A DNA stretch of 64,000 nucleotides from Lachnospiraceae bacterium UBA938 (GCA_002293475.1 DBDG01000017.1:20947-84946); one strand, 5' to 3'. Counted from the first letter of the stretch, positions 1 to 8,650 are shown. Notes: generated by a model from the letters alone, not told the origin. Numbers and translations: made by a program.

Positions 1-94
1 ATAATCTAACACGTTCACCGATCTCCCTTATAAATTCATTATCTTTAATGTTATAACATACTCTGATTTTATCTTCTAAGTTGGATTCCGGCAT
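1..94 (-). CDS. N-terminus of an unidentified protein, cut by the window edge
   Basis: The first 31 codons of a gene that runs off the left end. The ATG at 94 follows an AAGGAG ribosome binding site and a 7-base spacer. The visible peptide starts MPESNLEDKIRVCYNIKDNE and continues with charged residues; no family can be recognised from so little. It points the same way as the neighbouring ABC-transporter operon but is separated from it by a strong terminator hairpin, so it is probably a separate transcription unit. Confidence 0.5.
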   Translation of the reverse strand, partial: MPESNLEDKIRVCYNIKDNEFIREIGERVRL

Positions 95-237
95 TTTGTC
101 AACTCCTTATAAATACTATAATAAATTGTTTTCCAATTTGACACCATCTATAGTTCTATAATACACAAAATGTCTTGTTAAATGCAGATCGCCTATTTAC
201 TTAATACTTGTTGCTTACATTAGTATTGCTCCATAAT

Positions 238-277
238 AAAAACAGCCACTGTAGCGACAATCACAGTGGCTGTTTTT
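238..277. terminator. Bidirectional Rho-independent terminator
   Basis: A perfect 12-bp inverted repeat (AACAGCCACTGT at 241-252, complement at 263-274) has a 10-base loop and A/T runs on both sides that extend the stem to 15 bp. It ends the ABC-transporter operon, whose last gene stops at 311. Because it carries U-tracts on both strands it should also stop transcripts from the left. Confidence 0.9.
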
Positions 278-310
278 ATATATTATAAAATTGGAAGGAA
301 CCCCAATCTA

Positions 311-985
311 TTAATATTCAGTAAAATCCGGGTACCTTGCCAGCATTTCTGATTTCAGTTTTTCCCATGCGCGCAAGCCTTGTTCGGTTTCCGCAAAAAA
401 TTCGTTGTTTTTTACCATATAATATGGTACATATGTCGTCTGCCCTTCGGTTTTGATGATTTCATTATCTAGTTCCTCGTAACAAAATATCGGGGCAATA
501 AATGAATCGTCATACAGTTCATATATCGGAACCGGTTCACAGAGCCCTTCCACCCGCCGGACAATAAATACAAGATATTCCGCTCCGATCTTCATAATAT
601 TGACAAATCCCCGTTCAATAGAATCGGGATTATGATCCAGGCTCAAACGCCAATGATTAGAAATTAGATAAATATCCTGCCCTGCCAGCATACCGCTACC
701 GGCATATACTTCCTTAACAGATACCAACTGTCGGCTTGCCATGAATAGATGTTCTATATCACCAACCGCTGCTACCCGTAAAATAATAGGACTGTCCGGC
801 AAAACCTTTGACAGCTCTTCACAACTGCCAACCGCAAACTGTTCAGGCAATTCGGCCACCTGTAATTGATCTAGGTAATCAGCCGCTCCTGAAAGATCCG
901 TATATGTTTTCCGCTTACTATGTCCATATATTGCTGCGGCCAGGATGGCACACATGGTCAGGTAAAGCAATAAATGCCTTTTCAT
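311..985 (-). CDS. Membrane-anchored protein of unknown function, last gene of ABC operon
   Basis: A 224-residue protein with one N-terminal hydrophobic segment (about residues 4-21, after MKRH) and a hydrophilic remainder, so it is probably anchored in the membrane with an extracytoplasmic domain. There is no lipobox cysteine. I recognise no catalytic motif. The start overlaps the stop of the ATPase gene by 4 bases (ATGA type), so it is translationally coupled to the transporter. By context it may be an accessory or immunity protein for the small secreted protein at 3417-3833, but that is inference from position only. Confidence 0.7.
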   Translation of the reverse strand: MKRHLLLYLTMCAILAAAIYGHSKRKTYTDLSGAADYLDQLQVAELPEQFAVGSCEELSKVLPDSPIILRVAAVGDIEHLFMASRQLVSVKEVYAGSGMLAGQDIYLISNHWRLSLDHNPDSIERGFVNIMKIGAEYLVFIVRRVEGLCEPVPIYELYDDSFIAPIFCYEELDNEIIKTEGQTTYVPYYMVKNNEFFAETEQGLRAWEKLKSEMLARYPDFTEY

Positions 986-1626
986 GAATACACCTCCTGG
1001 GCAACAATACTTCCTCCGTCGATGCGATACAGATGGTCAACCAAGATACGGATATCCTCACTGTTATGGCTTGCCAACATGATTATCGCACCACGTTCCT
1101 TTTCTTCCAGGATAAGTTTGCGTATTATCGAAACGCCGCTTTCATCCAAGGCATTGGTCGGCTCATCTAGCATGATAACATCCGGCCGCTCCATAACGGC
1201 CTGGGCAATGGTTAGGCGCTGTTTCATCCCCAGTGAATACTTGCCGTATGGCCGTTTATCATCCGGGTCAAGCCCAACACGGCAGATCGCCCGGCGTATT
1301 TCTTCTACACCAATTCGCTTCGTCAAACCGGCTAAATACTTCAGATTCTCGATAGCGGTTAGATTCGGATACAGGCCGGCATTTTCTAAAACAATGCCCA
1401 AGCTGGGCAACACGGACAAATCTCGGCGCAGCACTTTCCCGTTCCAAATGATTCTACCGTAATCTACTGACATCAAACCTGAAAGCGCCCGGAACAGCAT
1501 CGTCTTACCCGAACCATTCCTACCGACAAATCCATATATATTCCTTTCGCTAAAATTTATATTAATATCTGCTAGTATGATCTTGCCGCGTATTTTTTTT
1601 GATACATTTTCTGCTATCAGTTCCAT
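982..1626 (-). CDS. ABC transporter ATP-binding protein
   Basis: A 214-residue nucleotide-binding subunit. Walker A is GRNGSGKT near residue 36, the signature is YSLGMKQRL near residue 133 and Walker B is VIMLDEPT near residue 153. It is short but complete for a stand-alone ATPase of the CcmA/drug-exporter class. The next base upstream begins the permease gene stop, so permease and ATPase are made together. It would power the two membrane proteins encoded at 1627-3302. The exported substrate is not evident from sequence; the secreted protein directly upstream has its own signal peptide, so the pump may give self-protection or export a peptide derived from it. Confidence 0.9.
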   Translation of the reverse strand: MELIAENVSKKIRGKIILADININFSERNIYGFVGRNGSGKTMLFRALSGLMSVDYGRIIWNGKVLRRDLSVLPSLGIVLENAGLYPNLTAIENLKYLAGLTKRIGVEEIRRAICRVGLDPDDKRPYGKYSLGMKQRLTIAQAVMERPDVIMLDEPTNALDESGVSIIRKLILEEKERGAIIMLASHNSEDIRILVDHLYRIDGGSIVAQEVYS

Positions 1627-2451
1627 CTATGATGCCTCCGTTTCCGAATTAGATGTAATCAAATCGTGATTTCTCACTAAAATTCCCCCGAACAATAGGA
1701 TTGCGCTGCCTACAGCAAAGATCAGAAGGAATGAATGGCGCAGTTCAATATCCGGATAGGGCGAATGAAGCACTTGGTTCACCGCTTGGTTCCGACTATT
1801 TTGCCATCCTAGAATCAAGCGACTAATGGGATTAAATATCATAACATTTTCAGCCACTTCGTCAAAAAGCTTTTCAATGGCAGACACGCAGCCAAGTAAT
1901 GTAATACAGATCACTTGAAACCCGAGGACAATCATGAATGCCCTGCTGCTCCCCAGCCATATGGCCAGCAGATTAATACTTAAAGTCATTGCATACAGCC
2001 AAAAAGTATTAAGAACAAAGTGACAGAAAAGCAAGTAAAATCCCGGTTCATCTGCCTGTAACCGGTATCGCAATGCCGTTGACATGATCACGGTTGCCAG
2101 TAATATGATCTGATAAAGACTTATTGTCGCTATCAGCGAAAGCGCTTCGCCGTAATACCAGTTCAGACGCTTCGGATACCGCGAAAAAACATAGATACTT
2201 GCCGTGCAAAAGCGGCGATAAAACGCAGTACCAAAGTAAATTTGGAAAATATAATTGGGCAGCATACGCATAATCAAAGATACAAGTTCCGGCATTGATA
2301 AACCAAGCGGAAATTCGCCCCGTGACCCGCTAAGCTGCAAAACAAGCTCCGATAATGCGATTTTGCTGTCATATGGATTCACATAAGCAACTGCCAGCAA
2401 TATGCCGCCTCCCAATGCTAATCCGACAGTCAGTATAAGACGGTATTTCAT
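1627..2451 (-). CDS. ABC transporter membrane subunit
   Basis: A 274-residue polytopic protein. Hydrophobic stretches near residues 5-22, 105-125, 140-165, 172-192 and 240-260 suggest six or so membrane segments. It resembles ABC-2 type permeases that accompany bacteriocin immunity ATPases, but no conserved motif proves this. Its start overlaps the stop of the upstream permease by 4 bases and its stop abuts the ATPase start, so the three genes form one tightly coupled unit. With the 2448-3302 product it probably forms a heterodimeric pore. Confidence 0.75.
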   Translation of the reverse strand: MKYRLILTVGLALGGGILLAVAYVNPYDSKIALSELVLQLSGSRGEFPLGLSMPELVSLIMRMLPNYIFQIYFGTAFYRRFCTASIYVFSRYPKRLNWYYGEALSLIATISLYQIILLATVIMSTALRYRLQADEPGFYLLFCHFVLNTFWLYAMTLSINLLAIWLGSSRAFMIVLGFQVICITLLGCVSAIEKLFDEVAENVMIFNPISRLILGWQNSRNQAVNQVLHSPYPDIELRHSFLLIFAVGSAILLFGGILVRNHDLITSNSETEAS

Positions 2452-3302
2452 CGTACTATACCTTTCTTGCTGCCTAATATGGCTGAACTCACTGAAAATA
2501 AAACCAAAAACAACAGACCCACTACTATAAAAATAGGACTTTTTTTCTCGTCGTTAAAAAACAGAAGATAATCATACCATTTTATTGTTATAGGAAATTT
2601 CGGTAACATTTCTACCAGATAAATAGTGGCGTTAAGTAATAAAAAGACTGGCAGGAACATAAATATGCGATATTTTACTCTTACAATAGCAGAAAAAGCC
2701 ACGGTAAAAGCACCAAAAAGGCCTGACACAAACGCAAAAAAAAGTGTTCCGGCCAAAGCATATAGGTAAGGGCTGTACTGATAAATATTTCGCATCAGAT
2801 AATTATTCACGCTTTGAATATAATCGGAATCATATGCCCCCCAATTAGTCAAGTCACCCATTGCTTCCAATGGAAACGAGAAAGAATTTAGCAGCAATTC
2901 CAAGAAGAAAGGAACAAAAAACACCAATGCAGTCGCCATAAACGCAGCCATTATCTTACTTAGTAAATAAACCGGATATCCCAACCGGGCTGCCATCAAC
3001 ACCCCTTGACCCGAATGATGTTCTCTGATCAAAGAAAAACCCGCTGGGCACACCGTCAGAACCGGGTACAACTGTATCAGCAGCAGCGTGGCATCGGCCT
3101 TGTAGTTCACTCGGTTATAACTGAGTAATAGCAATTTCATCGGCTGGTACATCCGTGTGACATCTCTTCCTTGAAATTCCGATACATTTACCAGATAATT
3201 TATCATTATCATAATGAGTAATATATAAAAAACCATGGCGGTTTCTTTTTGCCTAAGTAAAAAAATAATCTGAGACCTTATTGCTCTTATAAACATCTTC
3301 AA
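2448..3302 (-). CDS. ABC transporter membrane subunit
   Basis: A 284-residue polytopic membrane protein and first gene of the transporter unit. It has an N-terminal hydrophobic helix (about residues 21-40), a large extracytoplasmic loop, and hydrophobic segments near 75-95, 112-135, 178-200, 210-232 and 256-275, the layout of ABC-2 permeases. A likely ribosome binding site (AGGAGC) lies just upstream. The start is preceded by an 18-bp hairpin (3314-3358) that separates it from the small secreted protein gene, so its expression may depend on read-through from that gene. Confidence 0.75.
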   Translation of the reverse strand: MKMFIRAIRSQIIFLLRQKETAMVFYILLIMIMINYLVNVSEFQGRDVTRMYQPMKLLLLSYNRVNYKADATLLLIQLYPVLTVCPAGFSLIREHHSGQGVLMAARLGYPVYLLSKIMAAFMATALVFFVPFFLELLLNSFSFPLEAMGDLTNWGAYDSDYIQSVNNYLMRNIYQYSPYLYALAGTLFFAFVSGLFGAFTVAFSAIVRVKYRIFMFLPVFLLLNATIYLVEMLPKFPITIKWYDYLLFFNDEKKSPIFIVVGLLFLVLFSVSSAILGSKKGIVR

Positions 3303-3313
3303 CAGCTCCTATT

Positions 3314-3358
3314 CATGAACAGAGCGATAGCATTATTTAAGCTATCGTTCTGTTCATG
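3314..3358 (-). promoter_or_regulatory. Intercistronic 18-bp hairpin between secreted-protein gene and transporter genes
   Basis: Arms 3314-3331 and 3341-3358 pair over 18 bp with a single G-U type mismatch around a 9-base AT loop. On the minus strand no U-run follows, so it is unlikely to be a full terminator for the secreted-protein transcript. On the plus strand a GTTTTTT run follows. Such hairpins between a highly expressed small gene and its transporter or immunity genes often act as processing or partial-termination sites; that role is inferred here. Confidence 0.6.
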
Positions 3359-3416
3359 GTATTGTTTTTTAGTTAAAACTTAATACAACAATGAATCATT
3401 CATATATAATTAATGT

Positions 3417-3833
3417 TCACCTCGCATTATAGGATACCACCGCACTGGCAGCTTTCTCAGTATTGCCACAGAACTTAAAAACTACACTGTCAGTATCTAG
3501 ATATCCCTGCTTTATCGGAATCGAAGTACTTGAACTGCTTGTCTCATTTAATGTAACATAACTGCTGTCCATAATACGCGTTCCGGCTGTGTTTTCTATG
3601 CAGACCCGTATTTTCTCAAAATTATCATTACCACTGCTTGGATAAACAGAATGGCACCTTGCGGTTACATCATTGTATGATCCGCTACGAGTCAATGCTT
3701 GCCTTTTGTTCCATGAATAATCGGAACCAAGGCTAATAGTTACATCAGATTCAAGAGCCGCAAACACAGGTACACTTGTTATTAAAACTAATGCCAAAAC
3801 AACTATACTTATAATCTTTTTATTAAGTCTCAT
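3417..3833 (-). CDS. Small secreted protein with three cysteines; candidate antimicrobial or cell-surface factor
   Basis: A 138-residue protein with a classical signal peptide: MRLNKK, a hydrophobic core, and a probable cleavage after VFA at about residue 25. The mature part is about 113 residues, rich in Ser, Thr and Asn, beta-strand-like, with three cysteines (RCHSV, RVCIE, KFCGN). A perfect AGGAGG site precedes the ATG. Downstream on the same strand lie an intercistronic hairpin and a two-permease plus ATPase transporter. That arrangement resembles lactococcin-972-type loci, where a Sec-secreted bacteriocin is followed by immunity ABC genes, but I see no decisive sequence match to that family. 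It may equally be a surface or matrix protein. Confidence 0.65.
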   Translation of the reverse strand: MRLNKKIISIVVLALVLITSVPVFAALESDVTISLGSDYSWNKRQALTRSGSYNDVTARCHSVYPSSGNDNFEKIRVCIENTAGTRIMDSSYVTLNETSSSSTSIPIKQGYLDTDSVVFKFCGNTEKAASAVVSYNAR

Positions 3834-4027
3834 CTCATCCTCCTATAATTAACAATTTTAAAAGTTAATTAGCCCATTATTATTTAATCAGCTAATTTTA
3901 TCACAAGTTTAACCATTACATCTGTAAGCCATATATGTATTCACTTAATTAATCTATCCCACAAGCTTGTTATAACATTTTAACATTAACTCGCTCGTAT
4001 GTCAATACTATTTTACAACAATAAAAC

Positions 4028-4745
4028 TTAATACGACAACATTCTACCGCCATTAAGCAATACTCTACCGGCAAACACAAAGCCTATACCAAGTTCCAAT
4101 CGAGATTTCCTTTATCTCCTTTTCATTGATTCCCTCTCTCATGAACAAAAAATCAAAATTATATGGATCTTTAGTGATTTCCATAGCTAAATCGCCTTGC
4201 GGTTCTGGAAGTATGCTACCTGAATTTGTAGCTGTCTTTCCTTGTTCTTTATACAAATCGTTGACAAGCCCATTAAGTAACGCCGCTCTTGACCAATTGT
4301 TCTCAAGGGTCTTATCTACATAAAACAACGCTTTCTCTCCGTCATTATCGCATTTATCCATAATGTATTGATGATGCCCCCACGGAACCGCGCTTAATTT
4401 CCCCACCAGCTGGGGGGGGATTTCATCGGGATTATTTGCCACAGCCAGCGGGGTATTTGAATAAAGCCAAAAAAATCTTTTCATGTAATCCAGATTTGTC
4501 TCTGAAAAAGCTTTTGATCCTAGTAAGCGTTCTGTTAAATCCAGACTCAAATTGTTAAGTATGCCGGTTCCCCATGCTTCTTCTACATTCATTGCAACTA
4601 TATCTTTCCCCATAGACCAATAAAACATCAGCATGTCCTGATTTACCTGTATAGCTGCTTTAATCTGTAAGGTTCGGAAGCGAGTGCTTAATCCTTCAAT
4701 CCATGATGTATATTCTTTGTCTATTTTTATTAATTGACTCAACAA
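4028..4745 (-). pseudogene. Broken YhcG-family (DUF1016) PD-(D/E)xK nuclease
   Basis: The N-terminal DUF1016 domain is clear: VNQDMLMFYWSMGKDIV, then LSLDLTERLLGSKAFSETNL and the VPWGHHQYIMDKC stretch. The frame breaks after about residue 210. Reading from near 4101 in another frame restores the family's next motif as ELGIGFVFAGRVL, equivalent to the LGxGFAFVGRQ motif that begins the nuclease domain, but this frame also stops, at 4028. The catalytic nuclease half is absent. So there is both a frameshift and a 3' truncation; the remaining reading frame encodes 226 residues ending in WYRLCVCR. YhcG proteins occur as orphan defence or restriction-associated nucleases; this copy is inactive. Confidence 0.8.
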
Positions 4746-4805
4746 TCATTCCTCCTTCTATAGGTGTGTTCTGCCATAAGTTGCCTTTAAAAAAGTAAAC
4801 ATTAA

Positions 4806-4829
4806 AAAAAGTACGCTGGCGTACTTTTT
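4806..4829 (-). terminator. Rho-independent terminator, probable end of the biosynthetic operon
   Basis: A perfect 10-bp stem (AAAAAGTACG at 4806-4815, complement at 4820-4829) has a 4-base loop. Read on the minus strand it is followed by a run of Ts. It lies 30 bases after the stop of the DinB-like gene and is the first convincing minus-strand terminator after the operon promoter near 54.35 kb. Confidence 0.8.
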
Positions 4830-4859
4830 AAGCATATCGACGGCTAAAAGAGGGTGAAA

Positions 4860-5507
4860 TTAACGGTCTAATTTATTCATAATTCTGATACAGCCTCGTA
4901 AATGCGTAAACGGATGTCTTGAAAACGGCATCAGAAACAACCCGCGGTAATCTTTTTTGCACCAATAATCCACCAGCCAGAAGGCACTTTCATCTGTGGA
5001 CACGGAATTTAACCCGATAAGCTTTTCTCTGGCCGTAGGGCTTATCCTCTTCTTGCTTTCAGCAAACGTTATCTTATCAATTAACTCATTGGTGTTAGTA
5101 AATACTTCTTCTATGTACTTTTTTAACTCCTCAATATTCAAGGCTTTGGAAAAATCAACCAGTTGCTCCCGGCTAAGCTCGTTGCCGGTAGTAGAAACCA
5201 GCGCTCCGGTTCTTGCCTGATAGTCTCTTTCGTAAAATATCTGATTTTTATCTGCAATAAGGGTGTTTGAGGTGATGTCCTCGATTCTGTTTGTGTGAAA
5301 AAGATAATAAGCAATGGTTTTATCATTGCCAAGAGGCATGGCTGAATATCCGTCAGCTGCAACGCTGTCAAAGATATGACAGTATATTTCCCAGAGATAA
5401 CTTCTGAATTCGAGGAGATATTGTTTCCCCTCTTCATACTCTTCTTTTTTCTTGATGCTGGCTTGCGCTTGTTTAAAAAGCTCTGATAGCTCTGCTTGAC
5501 TTTTCAT
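4860..5507 (-). CDS. DinB-superfamily-like four-helix protein
   Basis: A 215-residue mostly helical, charged protein. Conserved-looking features are a YCHIF histidine near residue 43, a YLFHTNRIEDIT...NTLI segment near residues 68-84, and a C-terminal RHPFTHLRGCIRI segment. The spacing of one His in an early helix and H(x)nH..RG near the end recalls the metal-binding triad of DinB/YfiT proteins, but the match is my own recognition and weak. It is preceded by a nested palindrome and is probably the last gene of the long operon, just before the terminator at 4806. Function in the pathway, if any, is unknown; DinB-fold proteins include thiol transferases. Confidence 0.5.
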   Translation of the reverse strand: MKSQAELSELFKQAQASIKKKEEYEEGKQYLLEFRSYLWEIYCHIFDSVAADGYSAMPLGNDKTIAYYLFHTNRIEDITSNTLIADKNQIFYERDYQARTGALVSTTGNELSREQLVDFSKALNIEELKKYIEEVFTNTNELIDKITFAESKKRISPTAREKLIGLNSVSTDESAFWLVDYWCKKDYRGLFLMPFSRHPFTHLRGCIRIMNKLDR

Positions 5508-5523
5508 CTTTTATGCCTTCCGG

Positions 5524-5566
5524 TTGCCACGTTATAATTTGATCATTATAACATGTTTCGTGGCAA
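5524..5566. repeat. Nested palindrome between dehydrogenase and DinB-like genes
   Basis: Outer arms TTGCCACG (5524-5531) and CGTGGCAA (5559-5566) pair perfectly. Inner arms TTATAAT (5532-5538) and ATTATAA (5545-5551) pair as well. It begins one base after the dehydrogenase stop codon. No T-run follows on either strand, so it is more likely an mRNA-stabilising or processing structure than a terminator. Confidence 0.6.
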
Positions 5567-5567
5567 T

Positions 5568-6725
5568 CTACAAGCACATTTTTAAGATTTCTATTACATC
5601 CTGCTTGTTTAATGGCACGTAGGCAAAGGCTAGAAACCCGTTTTTCACCGCTTCTTCCGCCATTTCTTCAATATGCTCCGCTCCGATTCCGACATCCTTT
5701 AGCCGCTTTGGCAGCTTGCCGGCTTCAAAGAACTTTTCCATCTTTTCAACTGCCAAATTCGCCATTTTATTACGATTCTCGTCATAAGGAACATGCCATA
5801 CATTACCGGCGTATTCGGCAAACTTATTACCGGTGGCATCATTTATAATATAACGTAGCCATTGGGGAAGCAGAATAGCCATACCTTCTCCATGTGCCAG
5901 GGGATAGCGGGCGCTAATCTCATGTTCGATCGGATGACATGACCACGCCGAGGTTCTACCTAAGGTTGTAAGTCCGCTCAGGCCAATGGCTCCGGCCCAC
6001 ATAAGATTTGCCCTCGCCGCATAATTATCCGGCTCCCTTAAAGCGGAAATCCCGTATTGGATATAGGTTTTTATTACGCCTTCCGCAATCCGGTCCTGGA
6101 CAAAAGCATCCTCGTCCTTGGCAAAATAACTCTCTACCCCATGAGATAGTCCGTCAGCAATGCCCGCCGCTGTCACTTTCGCCGGCAACGAACAGGTATA
6201 GGCCGGATCCATGACTGCCACATGGGGAACTAAGTAAGCGGAATACATGCCGATTTTCTTCATTTCAGCGGCATTGCTGATTACTGCATTCCCGTTTACC
6301 TCGCTTCCTGTCCCAAATGTAGTCAGAACCACCGCCACCGGAAGGGCTCTGGCTATTTCTCCGGGGGACAGGACTAAGTCCCAAGGGTCGTCATCATAAT
6401 AATAGCCTGCCGCCACCGCTTTGGCACAGTCAATCACGCTCCCGCCGCCAACTGCCAGAATCATGTCAACAGCACTGCTTCTGGCTATCTTAAGCGCCTT
6501 GCGTACGGTTTCTATTTCGGGGTTGGGACAAACCCCGCTATATTCTGTTATGCTGAAACCTTCTAATGAGTTGATCACCTCAAGGTAAACACCGTTCTTT
6601 TTAATGCTTTGTCCATATATCAGCATCACTTTTGACCCATGCTTGCCAAGTTCTTGCGAAAGCTTTTTTATGCTATTCTTGCCGAAATGAACCTTAGTCC
6701 TGATATTGAAAACAAAATTCCTCAT
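5568..6725 (-). CDS. Iron-containing alcohol dehydrogenase
   Basis: A 385-residue group III alcohol dehydrogenase, full length for the YugJ/butanol dehydrogenase branch. It has the NAD(P)-binding AVGGGSVIDCAKAVA motif near residues 91-105, TTFGTGSEVN near 138-147, and metal-ligand histidines in GLSHGVESY, CHPIEHEISARY and LAHGEGMAI. It reduces aldehydes or oxidises alcohols. It sits 36 bases downstream of the 377-residue protein in the same orientation and so belongs to the operon by position. It could process an aldehyde released from the assembly line or be a generic fermentative enzyme. No cofactor preference can be read with certainty. Confidence 0.9.
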   Translation of the reverse strand: MRNFVFNIRTKVHFGKNSIKKLSQELGKHGSKVMLIYGQSIKKNGVYLEVINSLEGFSITEYSGVCPNPEIETVRKALKIARSSAVDMILAVGGGSVIDCAKAVAAGYYYDDDPWDLVLSPGEIARALPVAVVLTTFGTGSEVNGNAVISNAAEMKKIGMYSAYLVPHVAVMDPAYTCSLPAKVTAAGIADGLSHGVESYFAKDEDAFVQDRIAEGVIKTYIQYGISALREPDNYAARANLMWAGAIGLSGLTTLGRTSAWSCHPIEHEISARYPLAHGEGMAILLPQWLRYIINDATGNKFAEYAGNVWHVPYDENRNKMANLAVEKMEKFFEAGKLPKRLKDVGIGAEHIEEMAEEAVKNGFLAFAYVPLNKQDVIEILKMCL

Positions 6726-6761
6726 TTCGCTGCCCTCCTGTTACTTCACCATCCCGCCGGC

Positions 6762-7895
6762 TCATATCCCGCGAAACATCTTTATGATCTTCACACATCG
6801 TTCCATGTCACTGTCGAGCGGATTGGCCACATCCATCCGATTTGACATGCCACAGATCCGGCGCCGTTGTTCTCCTAGCGTTACCCACCTGTTATTGGGG
6901 CATTTGCACAGTCTTTCCGGTATATGGGCACAAAACCATTCAAAGAGTTCCGGATCCTCGGCAAGGAGTCGGCCGGCCATGTCGGTTATATTGGCGGCAT
7001 TATTAAAATACACACAGATTAACAAGGAATCGCAGTCTACATAGAAACCGATGCAGCTTTTCCCCTTATAGGTAAATTCTGCCTTCCATTTGAAATCAGA
7101 ATTAATATTGCGCAGAGGTTTCACGCGTATTTTCAACGGCATAGCCTTTAGGGTCTCGGTAAGCATAGCAATATTCTGGGCGGCTTGCCCAGGCACCGTT
7201 TCTATTATGTCCGGCATATCCGGCATCGGGCTGTGGAACCGCTTATAATCTAGCCGCAGATAATTCATCCATTTGTACTTACTGTCGGGAGCCCGGCACA
7301 ATACGGCAAGACCCAAGAACATTTTCGGATACTTTTCATGGATGAACACCAATTGGCTTCCTTGTTCGCTTTGATTAATCCCGTTATCCAGAAGAATCCT
7401 GACCCGCTGATGTTCTTTGCCAGCTATTTTGGCAGTGCCGGCATTTTTAACTACCTTTTCAAAGCTATCTGCTGACAGTTTGAGGGCATAGGTCTCTTGA
7501 CATAGCTGGGCACATTGACCCAGTTCATACAGGAATCTAAAATAAAAAGTGATCGACTGCTGAAATACATTTCTTAATGAGGATTCCTTAGCATCCTGAT
7601 AATGCTGTTTTTCAATCAGTAGTTTCCCTTTATTCAGCCGGTGCCGGTTCCTCATATATTCGTCGTACCGGGATGAATCTATCGCGAATGTTAACGGATC
7701 GGCATACATATCAAAATACAGGCTCATTACATACTGGTAGAACTGCCTCTCTCCCTCAATATAATCCTCTACGGTTATCCCATCGTGAAAAGTGACGGTT
7801 GTTTCCCGAAAAGAAGCCAGCATACATAGACAGTGATAGATACTTTTCTGTGCTGAGCTTTCCCGTTCATTTCTGACGAAGTCTTGTAATAACAC
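6762..7895 (-). CDS. Conserved-looking protein of unknown function
   Basis: A 377-residue soluble protein I do not recognise. The N-terminal half is helical (EDYIEGERQFYQYVMSLYF, then a Lys/Tyr-rich stretch). The C-terminal half has alternating beta-type segments (CIGFYVDCDSLLICVYFNN near residue 295) and ends with cysteines in HIPERLCKCPNN, RRRICGMS and ERCVKII. No membrane segment or signal peptide is visible. It is 23 bases downstream of the racemase gene and 36 bases upstream of the dehydrogenase, so it is co-transcribed with the pathway. Such DUF-type proteins also occur outside gene clusters, so a dedicated role is unproven. Confidence 0.6.
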   Translation of the reverse strand: MLLQDFVRNERESSAQKSIYHCLCMLASFRETTVTFHDGITVEDYIEGERQFYQYVMSLYFDMYADPLTFAIDSSRYDEYMRNRHRLNKGKLLIEKQHYQDAKESSLRNVFQQSITFYFRFLYELGQCAQLCQETYALKLSADSFEKVVKNAGTAKIAGKEHQRVRILLDNGINQSEQGSQLVFIHEKYPKMFLGLAVLCRAPDSKYKWMNYLRLDYKRFHSPMPDMPDIIETVPGQAAQNIAMLTETLKAMPLKIRVKPLRNINSDFKWKAEFTYKGKSCIGFYVDCDSLLICVYFNNAANITDMAGRLLAEDPELFEWFCAHIPERLCKCPNNRWVTLGEQRRRICGMSNRMDVANPLDSDMERCVKIIKMFRGI

Positions 7896-7918
7896 TTATC
7901 ATCCCTCCTGCTGTATGT

Positions 7919-8647
7919 TTAAAACAAGTTTTCATATTCTCTTCTTACTGTAAGTCCATTCATTTCTATACTTCGCTTTGACAACAATTCCAGTATATCA
8001 AATACCCTATGATTTGTCTTGTGTTTTTTGTTAATCACCGACAGCTCCGTACAGCCAAGCAAGATAATATCCGCGTCCTGCTTTAATAAATTCCTCATCA
8101 CATAGCCGTATTTACTTGTGTCCGCTGATATTCCTGCCTTTACATTTTTATAGATTAACTCACTGATATATCTTTGCATATTCTCTGGCGGTACCTTGAC
8201 ACAGATTCCGGCCTCATTGAGTTCTTTTTGAAACAGGCCCGAACGAACGGTTCCCTCTGTCGCCATCAAGCCGACTTTACGGATTCCTTGCAATGTCAAC
8301 AGCTTTCTTGTCTCTTTTATGGCATGGATGAAAGGAATGTTTATTTCTTTCACAATAGCGTCATAAAAATAATGCCCTGTAATACAGGGCATTACCAGAC
8401 TGTTTACTTTTAGCTGCTCCAGCTTCTTAGCTATCTCTGTCAATATCCCCGTCGGGTTTTGCCGGGAATGATCCAGAATGTATTGCGTTCTATCAGGAAT
8501 ACTCGTAATATTAAAGATAATCATATTCAGATGTTCCTGATCGGATCCCGCATCTGTCATTTTTATGATCAGCTCTTGAAAATAAGCCGTCGCCAATGGT
8601 CCGTTTCCGCCGATTACCCCTAAGACACTCATGATATTGATACCCAT
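7919..8647 (-). CDS. Aspartate/glutamate racemase family protein
   Basis: About 237-242 residues, the usual length for the Asp/Glu/hydantoin racemase superfamily. It has the N-terminal LGVIGGNGPLAT motif, the first active-site cysteine in VMPCITGHYF and the second in LLGCTELS. The family norm around the first cysteine is PCNTAH; here Asn becomes Ile and Ala becomes Gly, so activity or substrate may differ. Two starts are possible: 8647 (directly after a GC hairpin) and 8632 (MSVLGVIGG, matching the family N-terminus); neither has a good ribosome binding site. It is in the operon just downstream of the acyl ligase/ACP pair. It could supply a D-amino acid or epimerise a tailoring substrate. Confidence 0.8.
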   Translation of the reverse strand: MGINIMSVLGVIGGNGPLATAYFQELIIKMTDAGSDQEHLNMIIFNITSIPDRTQYILDHSRQNPTGILTEIAKKLEQLKVNSLVMPCITGHYFYDAIVKEINIPFIHAIKETRKLLTLQGIRKVGLMATEGTVRSGLFQKELNEAGICVKVPPENMQRYISELIYKNVKAGISADTSKYGYVMRNLLKQDADIILLGCTELSVINKKHKTNHRVFDILELLSKRSIEMNGLTVRREYENLF

Positions 8648-8650
8648 GCA

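Noticed and set aside
974..1462. A 162-codon plus-strand frame opposite the ABC ATPase gene.
   Set aside because: It is the antisense shadow of a gene with all Walker motifs; composition is Ser/Arg-rich and no binding site precedes it.
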